Source: Symbiodinium natans (lineage: Eukaryota > Sar > Dinophyceae > Suessiales > Symbiodiniaceae). Taken from it: 64,000 nucleotides of DNA. The notes under the pieces were generated by a model that saw only the letters and a list, made by a program, of their open reading frames with translations, ran no database searches and was not told the DNA's origin. The stretch spans positions 455,717-519,716 of the forward strand of contig CAJNDS010002073.1 in NCBI GenBank assembly GCA_905221605.1. The letters run 5' to 3'. Below are positions 33,627 to 42,011 of this stretch, piece after piece (the first letter of the stretch is position 1; each line of letters opens with the position of its first letter). A program made the translations under genes and the position numbers.

Positions 33627-34952
33627 AGCTAATCTTTCATAAACGGTCTCTCTATAAAGTTTCTGTAGTTGTCTCAAAGCGTTCTTTTTCTCAATTGGGT
33701 TACCCTTAGCAGATACCCATTGATTGTATAAACTTCTGTAGTTTCTATATGTGGTTTTTGAAATTGCATCTTTATTACCTGCATCTTCAAAGGTCTCTCT
33801 CAGTTTTTGTATTCCAATTTTACTAGGCATTATCAAAGGTTGTAGGTTCTGTTCAGACCTAGGCGAAAAAGCATCTGCTCTAGCACTCTCTTTTAAATGC
33901 GTTTTTCTTGTCACCCTTCTTCTTGGCGGGGCTGGTCGTTCTTCTTCTGGTGGTGGCGGGGCGCGACCGCTTGAACTTGATGACCCACCTTGTTGAAAAT
34001 TAGGTCTGGGTCTTGCTTTTGGGCGAAGTCTTGATGCAGAAGTTCCTACCTCTTGGAATCTTGCTTGTTCTGCCGGTGTGGGTTCGGGTTCTGGCGGTGA
34101 AGGTAACGCCAAAGGTTGTTGCGCTGGTGCAGGTAATGCTAACGGTTGTTGTGTCGGTCCAACATTTGGCTGATGCGGTTGAAGTATTAATGTCGGTCTT
34201 AACACTTGTGGATCAATCGGTTGTAGGTTTGGTAACGGCATTCTGGAGGCTCTATCAAAATCAAGTAGAGGTCGTTGTTCTGGTAAGATCCTTCTCATAA
34301 CCGAACTGGCTACACCTTCCAAAGCGGGTTGTGCTACTCCTGCTATTACAGATGTGGCTAGATCTTGTCCCGATGCTAAATTTCCTGCGATGTTTCTTCC
34401 TACCGTTCCAACATTAGAAGCAACGTTACCGACTACACTTCTCCCAACATTAAATGTTCCCCGACCGATCCTTCTTAAAATTCCTTCCCCTTGTTCCTGT
34501 TCTTGTTCTAGCTGTTGTTGATGCGCTTCGGCTATGGCTCCCTGATTTGCTTGTTGTGCCTCACCTGCTCTTCCTAAAACTCCTTCCAATTCTGCCCGTG
34601 TGTAATTTTGTTCTTCATCTAAATCTAGAAACTCTTCTGCTTCGGCGTTCTCTCCTTCCCTATCTCCGCCCATTTCTCTGAACAAGGCTCTGTGTGTCAT
34701 TCCGTTCTCTTGTGCATACTGTCGCATCATGTGATCTCTCACCACTCTTTCGGCTATCCTGTTCTGTTCCACTTGCAACCTGTCCAAATGATCCCGACCG
34801 TCAAAATAGGATCCTTGATTACTAGCCTTATAAAAAACCGCATCTCTGTTAGGAAACGGTCTTAGTGCTTCCTCGTTGTCATTAACCAGTTCTAAAATGT
34901 CTTCGTATCGGCTTCTGCGATGAAATTGAATTTTAGAAGTTTTAAGTGACAT
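33624..34952 (-). CDS. Large Pro/Gln-rich putative structural protein
   Basis: A 442-residue protein without a recognised family. Residues 1-95 are charged and helical. Residues 100-160 are acidic and Gln-rich. Residues 160-222 are a Gly/Val/Ala-rich amphipathic stretch (FNVGRSVVGNVASNVGTVGR) that could associate with membranes or with capsid. Residues 225-345 are Pro-rich with a duplicated QQPLALP and an RAPPPPEEERPAPPRRR stretch. The C-terminal 90 residues are basic and helical. Its place among capsid-associated genes suggests a virion protein. Codon use is GC-richer than its neighbours, mainly because of the Pro/Ala/Arg content. The stop codon lies within a TGAAAACGAAT motif that is also found at the end of the penton gene. 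Confidence 0.75.
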   Translation of the reverse strand: MSLKTSKIQFHRRSRYEDILELVNDNEEALRPFPNRDAVFYKASNQGSYFDGRDHLDRLQVEQNRIAERVVRDHMMRQYAQENGMTHRALFREMGGDREGENAEAEEFLDLDEEQNYTRAELEGVLGRAGEAQQANQGAIAEAHQQQLEQEQEQGEGILRRIGRGTFNVGRSVVGNVASNVGTVGRNIAGNLASGQDLATSVIAGVAQPALEGVASSVMRRILPEQRPLLDFDRASRMPLPNLQPIDPQVLRPTLILQPHQPNVGPTQQPLALPAPAQQPLALPSPPEPEPTPAEQARFQEVGTSASRLRPKARPRPNFQQGGSSSSSGRAPPPPEEERPAPPRRRVTRKTHLKESARADAFSPRSEQNLQPLIMPSKIGIQKLRETFEDAGNKDAISKTTYRNYRSLYNQWVSAKGNPIEKKNALRQLQKLYRETVYERLA

Positions 34953-34970
34953 TATACTTTATATGTTTAT

Positions 34971-35312
34971 TTAGAAAATTGCAGAACTTAATTTCTCCAA
35001 CTTGTCATATCTGTTCTTCAAGTGTTCTAAGGATGTCTCGGGGATCCGTGGATTATGCATCTCCTCTCTCAGTCTGCTCATCTCCATCTCATAATTTGCT
35101 TTATGTTGCCCCTCTAACAGTCTGCGTTTCATAGCCATATTGCTGACATGTGCCTCTCTGGCTTCCAATTGCTTTTTTAGATTTAATAGATAGTCAATGT
35201 TAGGTTTATGAAAATTTAACTCTGATGCTTCATTTACTACGGGATTGTCTAATGACTTGCGTTTTTTCTGCTTTGCTTGTTGTCTGAACTTGTATTTATT
35301 ATATAAAACCAT
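34971..35312 (-). CDS. Small coiled-coil protein
   Basis: A 113-residue basic protein; residues 1-25 are Lys/Arg/Gln-rich and about 40-113 are strongly helical with heptad spacing (LLNLKKQLEAREAHVSNMAM). There is no enzymatic motif and no signal peptide. It sits 18 bases upstream of the 442-aa gene and just downstream of a Pro-rich zinc-binding protein, in a probable cluster of virion-associated genes. Function unknown. Confidence 0.75.
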   Translation of the reverse strand: MVLYNKYKFRQQAKQKKRKSLDNPVVNEASELNFHKPNIDYLLNLKKQLEAREAHVSNMAMKRRLLEGQHKANYEMEMSRLREEMHNPRIPETSLEHLKNRYDKLEKLSSAIF

Positions 35313-35325
35313 TGCTATATATTAA

Positions 35326-35847
35326 TTACCTAGATTTTTTAGAGCGAGAATTGAACATTGCCTGACACATACTGTTGGCTTTCTCTTGTTTCCTTCTCAT
35401 AATTTCTTGGTTCATTGTTCGCAATTGCAACTGAATGAGTTGTGCCTGGGTCAGATTGTCATAAGGTTGCATATTCGGAGGTGGAGGCGGCGGCATAGCC
35501 TTAGAAACTGGAGGTGGTGCTTTTATTATTGGAGCATTTGTTATTTCTTCATTGTTTTCTACACTTAATGGTTTTACCTTCACTTTTGACTTCACATTGT
35601 TTTTTCTAACGGGCTTAGACATTATGTCACTCGGCTTACCTTCGCACTTGTCGGGGTGGGAATATCTTAGAGTTTTCATATTCATAGGTTTCTTACAATC
35701 TCCGCACTCTGTCATTTGCTTCGCCACTTCCGTGATCTTTACTCTTGACGGTTTAGGCTCTGCTGTTACTTCTTCTTGGGGTTCTTTAGGCTCTTCTGGT
35801 TTAGGTGTTTCATCAACGGGTCCCATTTCAGATGCTTCTTCACTCAT
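35326..35847 (-). CDS. Pro-rich protein with a C2HC zinc finger
   Basis: A 173-residue protein. The N-terminus is acidic and Pro-rich (EEPKEPQEEVTAEP). A C2HC site follows (CGDCKKPMNMKTLRYSHPDK then C, at about residues 48-68). Then comes a basic linker, a PPPPPP stretch near 118-123, and a C-terminal helix rich in Gln, Met and Arg. No homologous family is recognised. It directly follows the penton gene on the same strand (31 bases apart) and precedes the coiled-coil gene. Confidence 0.75.
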   Translation of the reverse strand: MSEEASEMGPVDETPKPEEPKEPQEEVTAEPKPSRVKITEVAKQMTECGDCKKPMNMKTLRYSHPDKCEGKPSDIMSKPVRKNNVKSKVKVKPLSVENNEEITNAPIIKAPPPVSKAMPPPPPPNMQPYDNLTQAQLIQLQLRTMNQEIMRRKQEKANSMCQAMFNSRSKKSR

Positions 35848-35867
35848 ATATAATATTCTATATATTT

Positions 35868-35883
35868 TCTATTCGTTTTCAAT
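35868..35883 (-). promoter_or_regulatory. TGAAAACGAAT motif at the penton stop codon
   Basis: The TGA stop of the penton gene is the start of TGAAAACGAATAGA. The same 11 bases overlap the stop of the 442-aa gene (33,611-33,626, TGAAAACGAATGAGA), and the inverted repeats contain GAAAACGAATGAGA. It could be a 3'-end processing or transcription stop signal. Confidence 0.35.
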
Positions 35884-36748
35884 CCATATCCTTATTATGA
35901 AAGAGCAAAGAAAAAGTAACATTTATATTATTTAAGTCTATAACGTTACCCGCCCCATCCATTATTCTAAAGGTTAACCTTTTAATATTTCTTTTAGACA
36001 CATTTATATAATCATAATCTGTTATTCCATAGCTGTCACTGATAATACCCGCAAAGGGAGCATTGACCGGCACCTTCTTTATTATTGCATTTGAGAAAGC
36101 AGAAGGGCTATGAAAGTTATTATTAGATAATTCGGGGCAGGATATATAAACGTCAGGATAATTGATCAAGTTAATAAATCCAGTCGTCCAAGGCGATGAT
36201 GAAGTGAAGGCATCGCCAACAGGTGTCGTGAAACCCAATACAGTATTAATGGAACTTAGATTGTTAAGATCTACAGAATTAGAGAAAGAACCAACAAAAG
36301 TAGGAACATCCGCATCAGTCAAGGGTATGAAGACGACTTCGCTATAATTAGACGATACGATAATTTTATTTGTTAAAGTGTCGTATGTAGCAGAATATGA
36401 GTTGGTTCTTCCCCCGCTGTCAAATAATGTGTTTAACTGTGTTTGTATTGCAGAAGCTAGATCCGGGGCGGTGTAGTTTCCCACGGGTATTTCAATTCTT
36501 CTGTATGTTATGCCTTGGGGCGTTGCAGGTGGCAATATCTGGTGTCTAAAGTATAGGTTCTGATTGTTCGTATTGATTGAATACCAAGCATTGGGGATAG
36601 CCACCTCATGCACTTGCATAATGGTGTTGTCGGGTATTTCAAAGGTGTCCTGCAACTCTATTTTAAAGTCGGAAGATGATTTACTATCAGAGACTCTGTA
36701 TTGGGAATTCACATAAACTTTCTTATAAGTTAAGGGTCTAAAGCTCAT
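35879..36748 (-). CDS. mCP: Minor capsid (penton-like) protein
   Basis: A 289-residue protein rich in beta strands. Its opening (VYVNSQYRVSDSKSSSDFKI, then IPDNTIMQVHEVAIPNAWYS) matches the usual start of single-jelly-roll penton proteins of Polintons, PLVs and virophages, in which an Asn-x-x-x-Arg segment precedes a conserved IPN-x-(W/Y)Y. Its end (RLTFRIMDGAGNVIDLNNIN, then VTFSLLFHNK) matches the final strands of the same fold. The protein would occupy the five-fold vertices of the capsid. It is divergently arranged with the lipase gene across a 42-bp AT-rich spacer. The family call is by sequence pattern; a structure search would settle it. Confidence 0.85.
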   Translation of the reverse strand: MSFRPLTYKKVYVNSQYRVSDSKSSSDFKIELQDTFEIPDNTIMQVHEVAIPNAWYSINTNNQNLYFRHQILPPATPQGITYRRIEIPVGNYTAPDLASAIQTQLNTLFDSGGRTNSYSATYDTLTNKIIVSSNYSEVVFIPLTDADVPTFVGSFSNSVDLNNLSSINTVLGFTTPVGDAFTSSSPWTTGFINLINYPDVYISCPELSNNNFHSPSAFSNAIIKKVPVNAPFAGIISDSYGITDYDYINVSKRNIKRLTFRIMDGAGNVIDLNNINVTFSLLFHNKDMD

Positions 36749-36790
36749 ATTAATAACAGATAAAATAATTATATATCATTTATTAATATA
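36749..36790. promoter_or_regulatory. Divergent promoter region between penton and lipase genes
   Basis: Forty-two bases, nearly all A/T, separate two outward-facing ATG codons. It contains ATTATATAT on one strand and TATTAATATA next to the lipase start. This is the only place the promoters of the leftward and rightward capsid blocks can lie, unless they are inside genes. Confidence 0.55.
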
Positions 36791-37336
36791 ATGACGAGAA
36801 TACAGTCACAGTTAGACAGAATGCTAAAATCAAACGGCAAGATATCTAACACTCAAGGCATTAAGATGGCTTACGATCGTGATAATAAAATTTTTGTTAG
36901 AGATAATAAGATGTATATAGGAGGAACAACGAGTTTCACTAACTGGTTGGAAAATTTTACTAAGCTACCCTTTGGTGTTTTGGGAGGAGTCCGTGATATG
37001 GAACGCTACATAGAAGCAGAACGAATATTAAAAGATAACCCACAAATAACAGAATTGGTCGGGCACAGTCAAGCGGGAGTGGTGGCGCTACAATTGGCGA
37101 AAGATTTTCCTGATAGGAACTTGAGCACCAAAACTTACAACAGTCCCGTTTTTTCATTAGGCTTTGATCAACCGTCTGAACAACACAAGAGGTTCAGAAA
37201 AGTGGGCGATGTTGTATCGGCCTTTGATGGGTCAGCGATTAATTACAATACGGATACTTTGAACCCATTAAAGAATCACGACATATCTTCACTAGACAAC
37301 ATAGATGAAAGTATTCCAGAAAGGACTTTGTTTTAA
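36791..37336 (+). CDS. Lipase-like alpha/beta hydrolase
   Basis: A 181-residue protein with a nucleophile elbow VGHSQAG (G91-H92-S93-Q94-A95-G96) preceded by the predicted strand ITELV and followed by helix VVALQLAKDF. D140 in VGDVVSAFD and H163 in LKNHDISS are placed as the remaining triad members, as in class 3-type lipases. An N-terminal strand and oxyanion segment (MYIGGTTSFTNW) is also present. Lipase-like genes are known from some polinton-like viruses. A role in breaching host membranes during entry or exit is inferred, not shown. It is the first gene of the rightward block and lies two genes upstream of the capsid gene. It is small for a lipase but looks complete. Confidence 0.82.
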   Translation: MTRIQSQLDRMLKSNGKISNTQGIKMAYDRDNKIFVRDNKMYIGGTTSFTNWLENFTKLPFGVLGGVRDMERYIEAERILKDNPQITELVGHSQAGVVALQLAKDFPDRNLSTKTYNSPVFSLGFDQPSEQHKRFRKVGDVVSAFDGSAINYNTDTLNPLKNHDISSLDNIDESIPERTLF

Positions 37337-37352
37337 TCTCTACTATTATAAT

Positions 37353-37586
37353 ATGATGTTTAATAAACCTAAACATATAAAAGAACCACATAGGGTTGGG
37401 AAACCGTCTGAAAGCCAAAAATTTAAGAACAATTTAAACAAGAAACTAAATAATTCTGCTTACGAGAGCATTAGGAATATAATAGAAGAAGGGGACAATA
37501 TAATGTCACAACCTCAGTTAGAGAAACAGAATAAAGACAATTTTAAAAGCCATAAAAAATATAGTAATAATAAAAATTCTAAATAA
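37353..37586 (+). CDS. Small hydrophilic protein of unknown function
   Basis: A 77-residue frame from tandem ATGs at 37,353 and 37,356 (MMFNKPKHIKEP). A longer version from 37,305 would overlap the lipase gene and is less likely. It is rich in Lys, Asn, Gln and Ser with no hydrophobic core, and so is probably disordered. It lies between lipase and capsid genes, 11 bases before the capsid ATG. It may be a capsid-associated peptide, but no family is recognised. Confidence 0.6.
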   Translation: MMFNKPKHIKEPHRVGKPSESQKFKNNLNKKLNNSAYESIRNIIEEGDNIMSQPQLEKQNKDNFKSHKKYSNNKNSK

Positions 37587-37597
37587 AGTATATAATT

Positions 37598-39064
37598 ATG
37601 GATTTGGTTTTAGCAGAGTCCCAAGACAATATGATCAATTCTCTCCAGTTTGGATTACCCGAATCTGCCGCTTATGTAACTGATCGTAAGCAAGTCCATT
37701 TCCCCAGCGTCTCGGGAAATATATTTAGTAGTTCAAACGGGAATAAATATTTAAAATTTGTAATTACAGGGGAAGATAATAATTACATTGATTTGACCAG
37801 TGTCTCTTTATTCTTTGATCTTGTTAATACTTCAACAACAGCAGGACAATATTTAAGACCTTTAGGTGAAAGTCATGCTTTCTTCACGAGATATAGATGC
37901 AACGGGGCAGGGCAACAATTAAATGACGTTGATAATTATAACCAAGTGTGTGAAGAATTTAAATCCTTCAAAAGCGAAGAGGTGCGAAATTTAGACGACA
38001 TTCAAGAAGGTTGTTTAACACGATACGACAGTAGAATAAACCGACTGTTCGCTTATACTATAGAAAGTCACGATGCAACAGCAACAGCAGGATCAAACCA
38101 AAGAGGCGCTGTTCTACCAAAACTAACACGACTTAATACTACAGGAATTGAACAAGGTAAGTTCGTTCGTATGGCTCATACCCCAGTGTGCGGCTTCTGC
38201 CGATCTGGGTATTATCCTCCAATTCGGTATTGTCCTTTAGAATTTATTTTTGAGATAGTTTCAGACGCAGGTGAACCAGTTATCAGACCTTCAGCAACAG
38301 TAGCAGGAACACAAGCAGAAGACGATGAAAACGGTTTATATTTTACAACACGCAATACTACCACAAGTTGGGCTATTCAGAATGCGATTTTACGATGTGA
38401 ATTAATCCAAGTTGATAACACAGTTAATAACAATATCGTTTCACATTTATTGAAAGGGGGTCGGCTTCGTATGGTTTATCCAGCGTATCATTCATTTTCA
38501 CAAACCTTCACGGCGGGAAACACAGAGATCAACATGAACATCGTTAAATCTTCAACTCGTTTATCTCAGATGTTCTTCACCTTTAGCAACAGCAATATCA
38601 ATAATGACAACACAGCAGGTAATTATGACAGAAAGAGATGGAACTACTTTTTCCATCCTATGGCGGTAACCATTGACAATTTAGAAGGTGTAATTGATAG
38701 TGATAAACAAATTTCAGCGCAAATACAAATAGCCAATAAGAAATTCCCAGAACAAGAAATATCAAGTATCAGTGAATTTATGTATTTCCTTCGTAGAGCC
38801 GTAAATGTAATGAGCCCTTACTATGATGGGTTTAGCATTGATATTTACCGTTATGCCAATGATAAATTCATTGGTGGTATTAACTTTGACAAACAGCCTG
38901 ATATGAATTTCACCGGATCAAACACAAAAATGGGATCTTTGATCACATTTAAAATTAAAGGAGCCAACGCCAATTTCGCATTGGGTATTGAAAGAGTTTT
39001 CATAACAGCCGTGTCAGAACAAATATTTGAATTATCTGAAAGTGCATCCACAGTTTTAGATTAA
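37598..39064 (+). CDS. MCP: Major capsid protein (double jelly-roll)
   Basis: A 488-residue protein, about the length typical of PLV and Polinton capsid proteins. The start has the N-terminal pattern of the family (QVHFPSVSGNIFSSSNGNKY), in which strands of the first jelly roll follow a short arm. The middle contains a CGFCRSGYYPPIRYCPLEFI segment, the strand-rich junction before the second jelly roll. The end (MGSLITFKIKGANANFALGI) corresponds to its last strands. Trimers of this protein would build the icosahedral shell. It follows the lipase and precedes the fibre gene on the same strand. Assignment rests on length, beta-rich pattern and position among other hallmark genes; a profile search should confirm the clade. 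Confidence 0.88.
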   Translation: MDLVLAESQDNMINSLQFGLPESAAYVTDRKQVHFPSVSGNIFSSSNGNKYLKFVITGEDNNYIDLTSVSLFFDLVNTSTTAGQYLRPLGESHAFFTRYRCNGAGQQLNDVDNYNQVCEEFKSFKSEEVRNLDDIQEGCLTRYDSRINRLFAYTIESHDATATAGSNQRGAVLPKLTRLNTTGIEQGKFVRMAHTPVCGFCRSGYYPPIRYCPLEFIFEIVSDAGEPVIRPSATVAGTQAEDDENGLYFTTRNTTTSWAIQNAILRCELIQVDNTVNNNIVSHLLKGGRLRMVYPAYHSFSQTFTAGNTEINMNIVKSSTRLSQMFFTFSNSNINNDNTAGNYDRKRWNYFFHPMAVTIDNLEGVIDSDKQISAQIQIANKKFPEQEISSISEFMYFLRRAVNVMSPYYDGFSIDIYRYANDKFIGGINFDKQPDMNFTGSNTKMGSLITFKIKGANANFALGIERVFITAVSEQIFELSESASTVLD

Positions 39065-39111
39065 ATCAAGTTATCATCATTAAATTAATTAAAATCTAAA
39101 TTAATTTAATA
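39065..39111 (+). promoter_or_regulatory. AT-rich palindromic spacer before the fibre gene
   Basis: Contains ATTAAATTAATT and its complement AATTAATTTAAT around AAAATCTA, immediately upstream of the fibre ATG. It is a candidate promoter or a stop signal for the capsid transcript. Confidence 0.4.
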
Positions 39112-41517
39112 ATGGCTTCAATAAACAATCTAACAACAGTTTATGCCGACAAGTTTTATTTAGCATCTTCAACGGGTGTAAGTGAAATTTCTGACACCTA
39201 CGCAACAAAGACAGAGGTAGAAAATCTTAACTTCGCAACAGACATAACGGCAAACACCGATGCCATAGCAGTTTTAAATACAAAACAGCTACAGAATTTC
39301 AATAATATTAATGCTATAAATGATGACTTAACCAACAATTATCAAACTAACACAGTTTTAGCAACTAATTTTTACAATAAAACGGAGATTGACACAACAT
39401 TTACTAACTATTATACATCAACACAGATAGACACAAATTTATCTACCAATTACCAGACTAATACCCAATTAGGGGTTAATTACTATAATAAAAGTGAGGT
39501 TGATACAACATTTTCAAACTATTATACAGTAACACAAACACAAGCAAATTATTATGATAAAACCTATATTGATGCTAATATTGGTGGAGGGGGTTATAGT
39601 GATACAGATATTGATAATCTACTCGCTCTAAGAGTTCCCAAATCAGACTTCACGAATAGATTTAGCGCCAATCCTATTATTGATTGTTCCGTCCCTACAG
39701 TTATCCATAGCGGTTTAACATTAAACAACTCAACTATTAATATATCGCCAGTAGCAGGATTATTATTTAGCAATCAAACAGGTGGAGGAGATAAAGTTTT
39801 AGCAGAGTTTAAAAACGCTACGAGTTATATAACTTTACAAGGCGATAAAATATTTTGTAATAATACATCCGACGATGCAATTAAACAACTTGATCTAACT
39901 AATAATAACGCAGGATATAAAATGAGTGGTAAAATCGCAGTGCCGACAGGTGGTTTAGTAATAGAAAATACAGTAGATGCCAATTTATCATTTACCGTTA
40001 GAAATACTGATAATTACATTACTTTCAATAATGATAGCGTTGATTGTTACAATTCCGTCGGCGACACAGGTAGGATACTAAATTTAAATTCTAACGCTAA
40101 TGAATATGTTAAAGCACATTCATTATTAGTAGATACAGCATCAAATACATTAACAGGTGGCTATACATTAGATGTGGTTGATAGTGCGATTATTAGACAA
40201 AATTTAAAATTAGACGGTAATTTAGATTTAACAAGTTCAACAGGAGATTTTCAATTGCCAACATCAGGGTTTGATATGTTTAGAAATAGTGGTGATGCTA
40301 ATTATAATCTTAGAATTAGAGACACACAGGGAGTGTTTGAATTCAGAAACAGACAGTTTAGATGTATGAACCCGAGCAACCCAGCAAATGGAACGGAAAT
40401 GATTTTACACGACACAGGAGGGGATTATCGTTTAAGAATAGGAAGCACAACGACGGCAACAGTAGGAATAGGAAGACAGTATAACTTTTCATATCATTTA
40501 ACAGTAGGAGGTATAAGTAATTTTAATGAAACTCGCGTTGAGAATGATGCAACATTTTTAGGGCAACAGTTATTAAGCACTGATGGAAGAATATTTCAAA
40601 GAGCGGACGCTAATAATTCATTAAATGTAATATCAACAGAAGAAATTAATTTCTCGCTACAATCCGATAGAACAACAGATCCAACAACGGGGACTATAGC
40701 ACTTCAACTAAACGACACTAACGGAATTACAATTAATAGAGCAGTTACAAACAATCAAACATTTAATAGTATTGGCAATATCGTTGGTGAAGCAGATGTC
40801 ATTAGTTGGGGGCGTTTTATGTTTCAAAATAGTAGCGAATTAAAAGAAGTTTTAGACACTCAGTATAAGTTATATATCAGAAATGGAGACACGGCGGGAG
40901 AAATGAATTTAACAATAGGCTTGGAAAGTAGCACACCAGAAATTCAATTATCCGATGGAAAAGTAAATATATTAGGTAATTTAGAAATAACACATGTTGA
41001 TGTGTCAGGTCAACAAAGAGTATTAATAAATAACCCAGACACTGATGGATTTATTAGATTAAGCAATAATAATTTATCAAGATTAGATGCCACAAACACA
41101 GGCGTTGATGTTTACGGTTTCTTTACTACAACAAATAACGCAGATATTGGAGGAACTCTAACCTGCACGGCGTTAATTGAAACATCCGACTATAAATTAA
41201 AAGAGAACATTAAAGAAGTGAATATCAAGGATTGTTATAGTGTAGTTAAATACATTAAACCGAAAACCTTTAATTTTGTTAAGGACGAAGATAAAAAGAG
41301 TAACCTAGGATTTATAGCCGACGATGTGAAAAATGCTAAACTGCCCCCTGAATGGAATAACGTAATCTTTTACAATGATGATGGTATGAAACTCTTAGCA
41401 TACAATAAAATGACAGTTATCTTGTGGGGAGCTGTGCAAGAAATGCAAAAAGAAATAACGTCTTTGAAAGGCGAATTAACAAAGTTGAAAAAGAAGATGA
41501 AACATGATAGCGATTAA
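39112..41517 (+). CDS. Fibre protein with C-terminal S74 self-cleaving chaperone domain
   Basis: An 801-residue protein. The N-terminal 170 residues contain repeated YYNKTEID / YYNKSEVD / YYDKTYID units alternating with NYYT, the repeat typical of trimeric viral fibres. A Gly-rich hinge (IGGGGYSDTD) follows, then a long beta-rich shaft. The last 110 residues are an intramolecular chaperone of the peptidase S74 (endosialidase tail) family: SDYKLKENIKEV, LGFIADDV, LLAYNKMTVILWGAVQEMQK, and a terminal coiled coil. Ser692 and Lys697 have the S-D-x3-K spacing of the catalytic dyad known in phage members, so cleavage before or at Asp693 would release the chaperone after trimerisation. This is probably the receptor-binding spike of the particle. 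It is the largest structural gene of the provirus. Confidence 0.88.
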   Translation: MASINNLTTVYADKFYLASSTGVSEISDTYATKTEVENLNFATDITANTDAIAVLNTKQLQNFNNINAINDDLTNNYQTNTVLATNFYNKTEIDTTFTNYYTSTQIDTNLSTNYQTNTQLGVNYYNKSEVDTTFSNYYTVTQTQANYYDKTYIDANIGGGGYSDTDIDNLLALRVPKSDFTNRFSANPIIDCSVPTVIHSGLTLNNSTINISPVAGLLFSNQTGGGDKVLAEFKNATSYITLQGDKIFCNNTSDDAIKQLDLTNNNAGYKMSGKIAVPTGGLVIENTVDANLSFTVRNTDNYITFNNDSVDCYNSVGDTGRILNLNSNANEYVKAHSLLVDTASNTLTGGYTLDVVDSAIIRQNLKLDGNLDLTSSTGDFQLPTSGFDMFRNSGDANYNLRIRDTQGVFEFRNRQFRCMNPSNPANGTEMILHDTGGDYRLRIGSTTTATVGIGRQYNFSYHLTVGGISNFNETRVENDATFLGQQLLSTDGRIFQRADANNSLNVISTEEINFSLQSDRTTDPTTGTIALQLNDTNGITINRAVTNNQTFNSIGNIVGEADVISWGRFMFQNSSELKEVLDTQYKLYIRNGDTAGEMNLTIGLESSTPEIQLSDGKVNILGNLEITHVDVSGQQRVLINNPDTDGFIRLSNNNLSRLDATNTGVDVYGFFTTTNNADIGGTLTCTALIETSDYKLKENIKEVNIKDCYSVVKYIKPKTFNFVKDEDKKSNLGFIADDVKNAKLPPEWNNVIFYNDDGMKLLAYNKMTVILWGAVQEMQKEITSLKGELTKLKKKMKHDSD

Positions 41518-41551
41518 AAATATTTTATCTAAGCTTAATATATATTCTATT

Positions 41552-41737
41552 ATGGTAAGAAAATATTATATTTGTAAATGTGGATTAAAGAGATCATCGC
41601 CTGAAACAGAAGAGGAAAATATGCAACATATTAACACAAAAGAACATCAAAAGTTAGTGGAAACTCGTTATAATGCTAATCCGAAATTCTGGGATAATGT
41701 ATATAAAAAGCAAAATAAAAGATTAGAAAAAAGATAA
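41552..41737 (+). CDS. Small putative zinc-binding protein
   Basis: A 61-residue protein from the ATG at 41,552 (MVRKYYICKCGLKRS). An ATG at 41,504 would add 16 residues but overlap the fibre gene by 14 bases. C-x-C near the N-terminus with H-x5-H in MQHINTKEHQK could form a minimal CCHH zinc site. The C-terminus is basic. Function unknown; it is one of several tiny finger proteins in the element. Confidence 0.6.
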   Translation: MVRKYYICKCGLKRSSPETEEENMQHINTKEHQKLVETRYNANPKFWDNVYKKQNKRLEKR

Positions 41738-41747
41738 GTATTAGTAT

Positions 41748-41957
41748 ATGGGTTCTACAGCTTCTAGATCTTCTGCTACTGAAAATATGAAACAAATAAA
41801 AGAGTTAGACATTAATGAAAAAACAAGAACAGATATCTTGTTATTTAATACTTTGAAAGATATTATTGAAAGAGTTGAAAAGTTAGAAGAAACAAAAAGC
41901 GACAAAATATATTATAAACTACCTGCTATAAACTTGTGTAGTTATTCATTAATATAA
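41748..41957 (+). CDS. Small protein with N-myristoylation signal
   Basis: A 69-residue protein beginning MGSTASRSSATENM, which matches the eukaryotic N-myristoylation pattern (Gly2, small residue at position 6, no charged residue at 3). A helical segment follows (TLKDIIERVEKLEETK), then a short hydrophobic end. Lipid attachment by the host enzyme would target it to membranes. It starts 10 bases after the previous gene's stop. No family is recognised; a role in assembly at membranes is inferred only from the signal. Confidence 0.6.
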   Translation: MGSTASRSSATENMKQIKELDINEKTRTDILLFNTLKDIIERVEKLEETKSDKIYYKLPAINLCSYSLI

Positions 41958-42011
41958 TTATCAAGTATTACATAAAGAAATATTAAAACTTTTATGTAAT
42001 AATTGATAACT
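41958..42011. terminator. Inverted repeat between small rightward genes
   Basis: TTATCA...ATTACATAAA pairs with TTTATGTAAT...TGATAA around a short A/T loop. The hairpin is the only clear dyad in this gene row and could end the upstream transcript or regulate the next gene. Confidence 0.4.

Noticed and set aside
42003-42011. Upstream extension of the 214-aa gene and similar TTG-initiated extensions (31,838 and 51,371)
   Set aside because: These starts would need TTG codons; in-frame ATG codons lie 9 to 39 bases downstream and are preferred for a eukaryotic virus.
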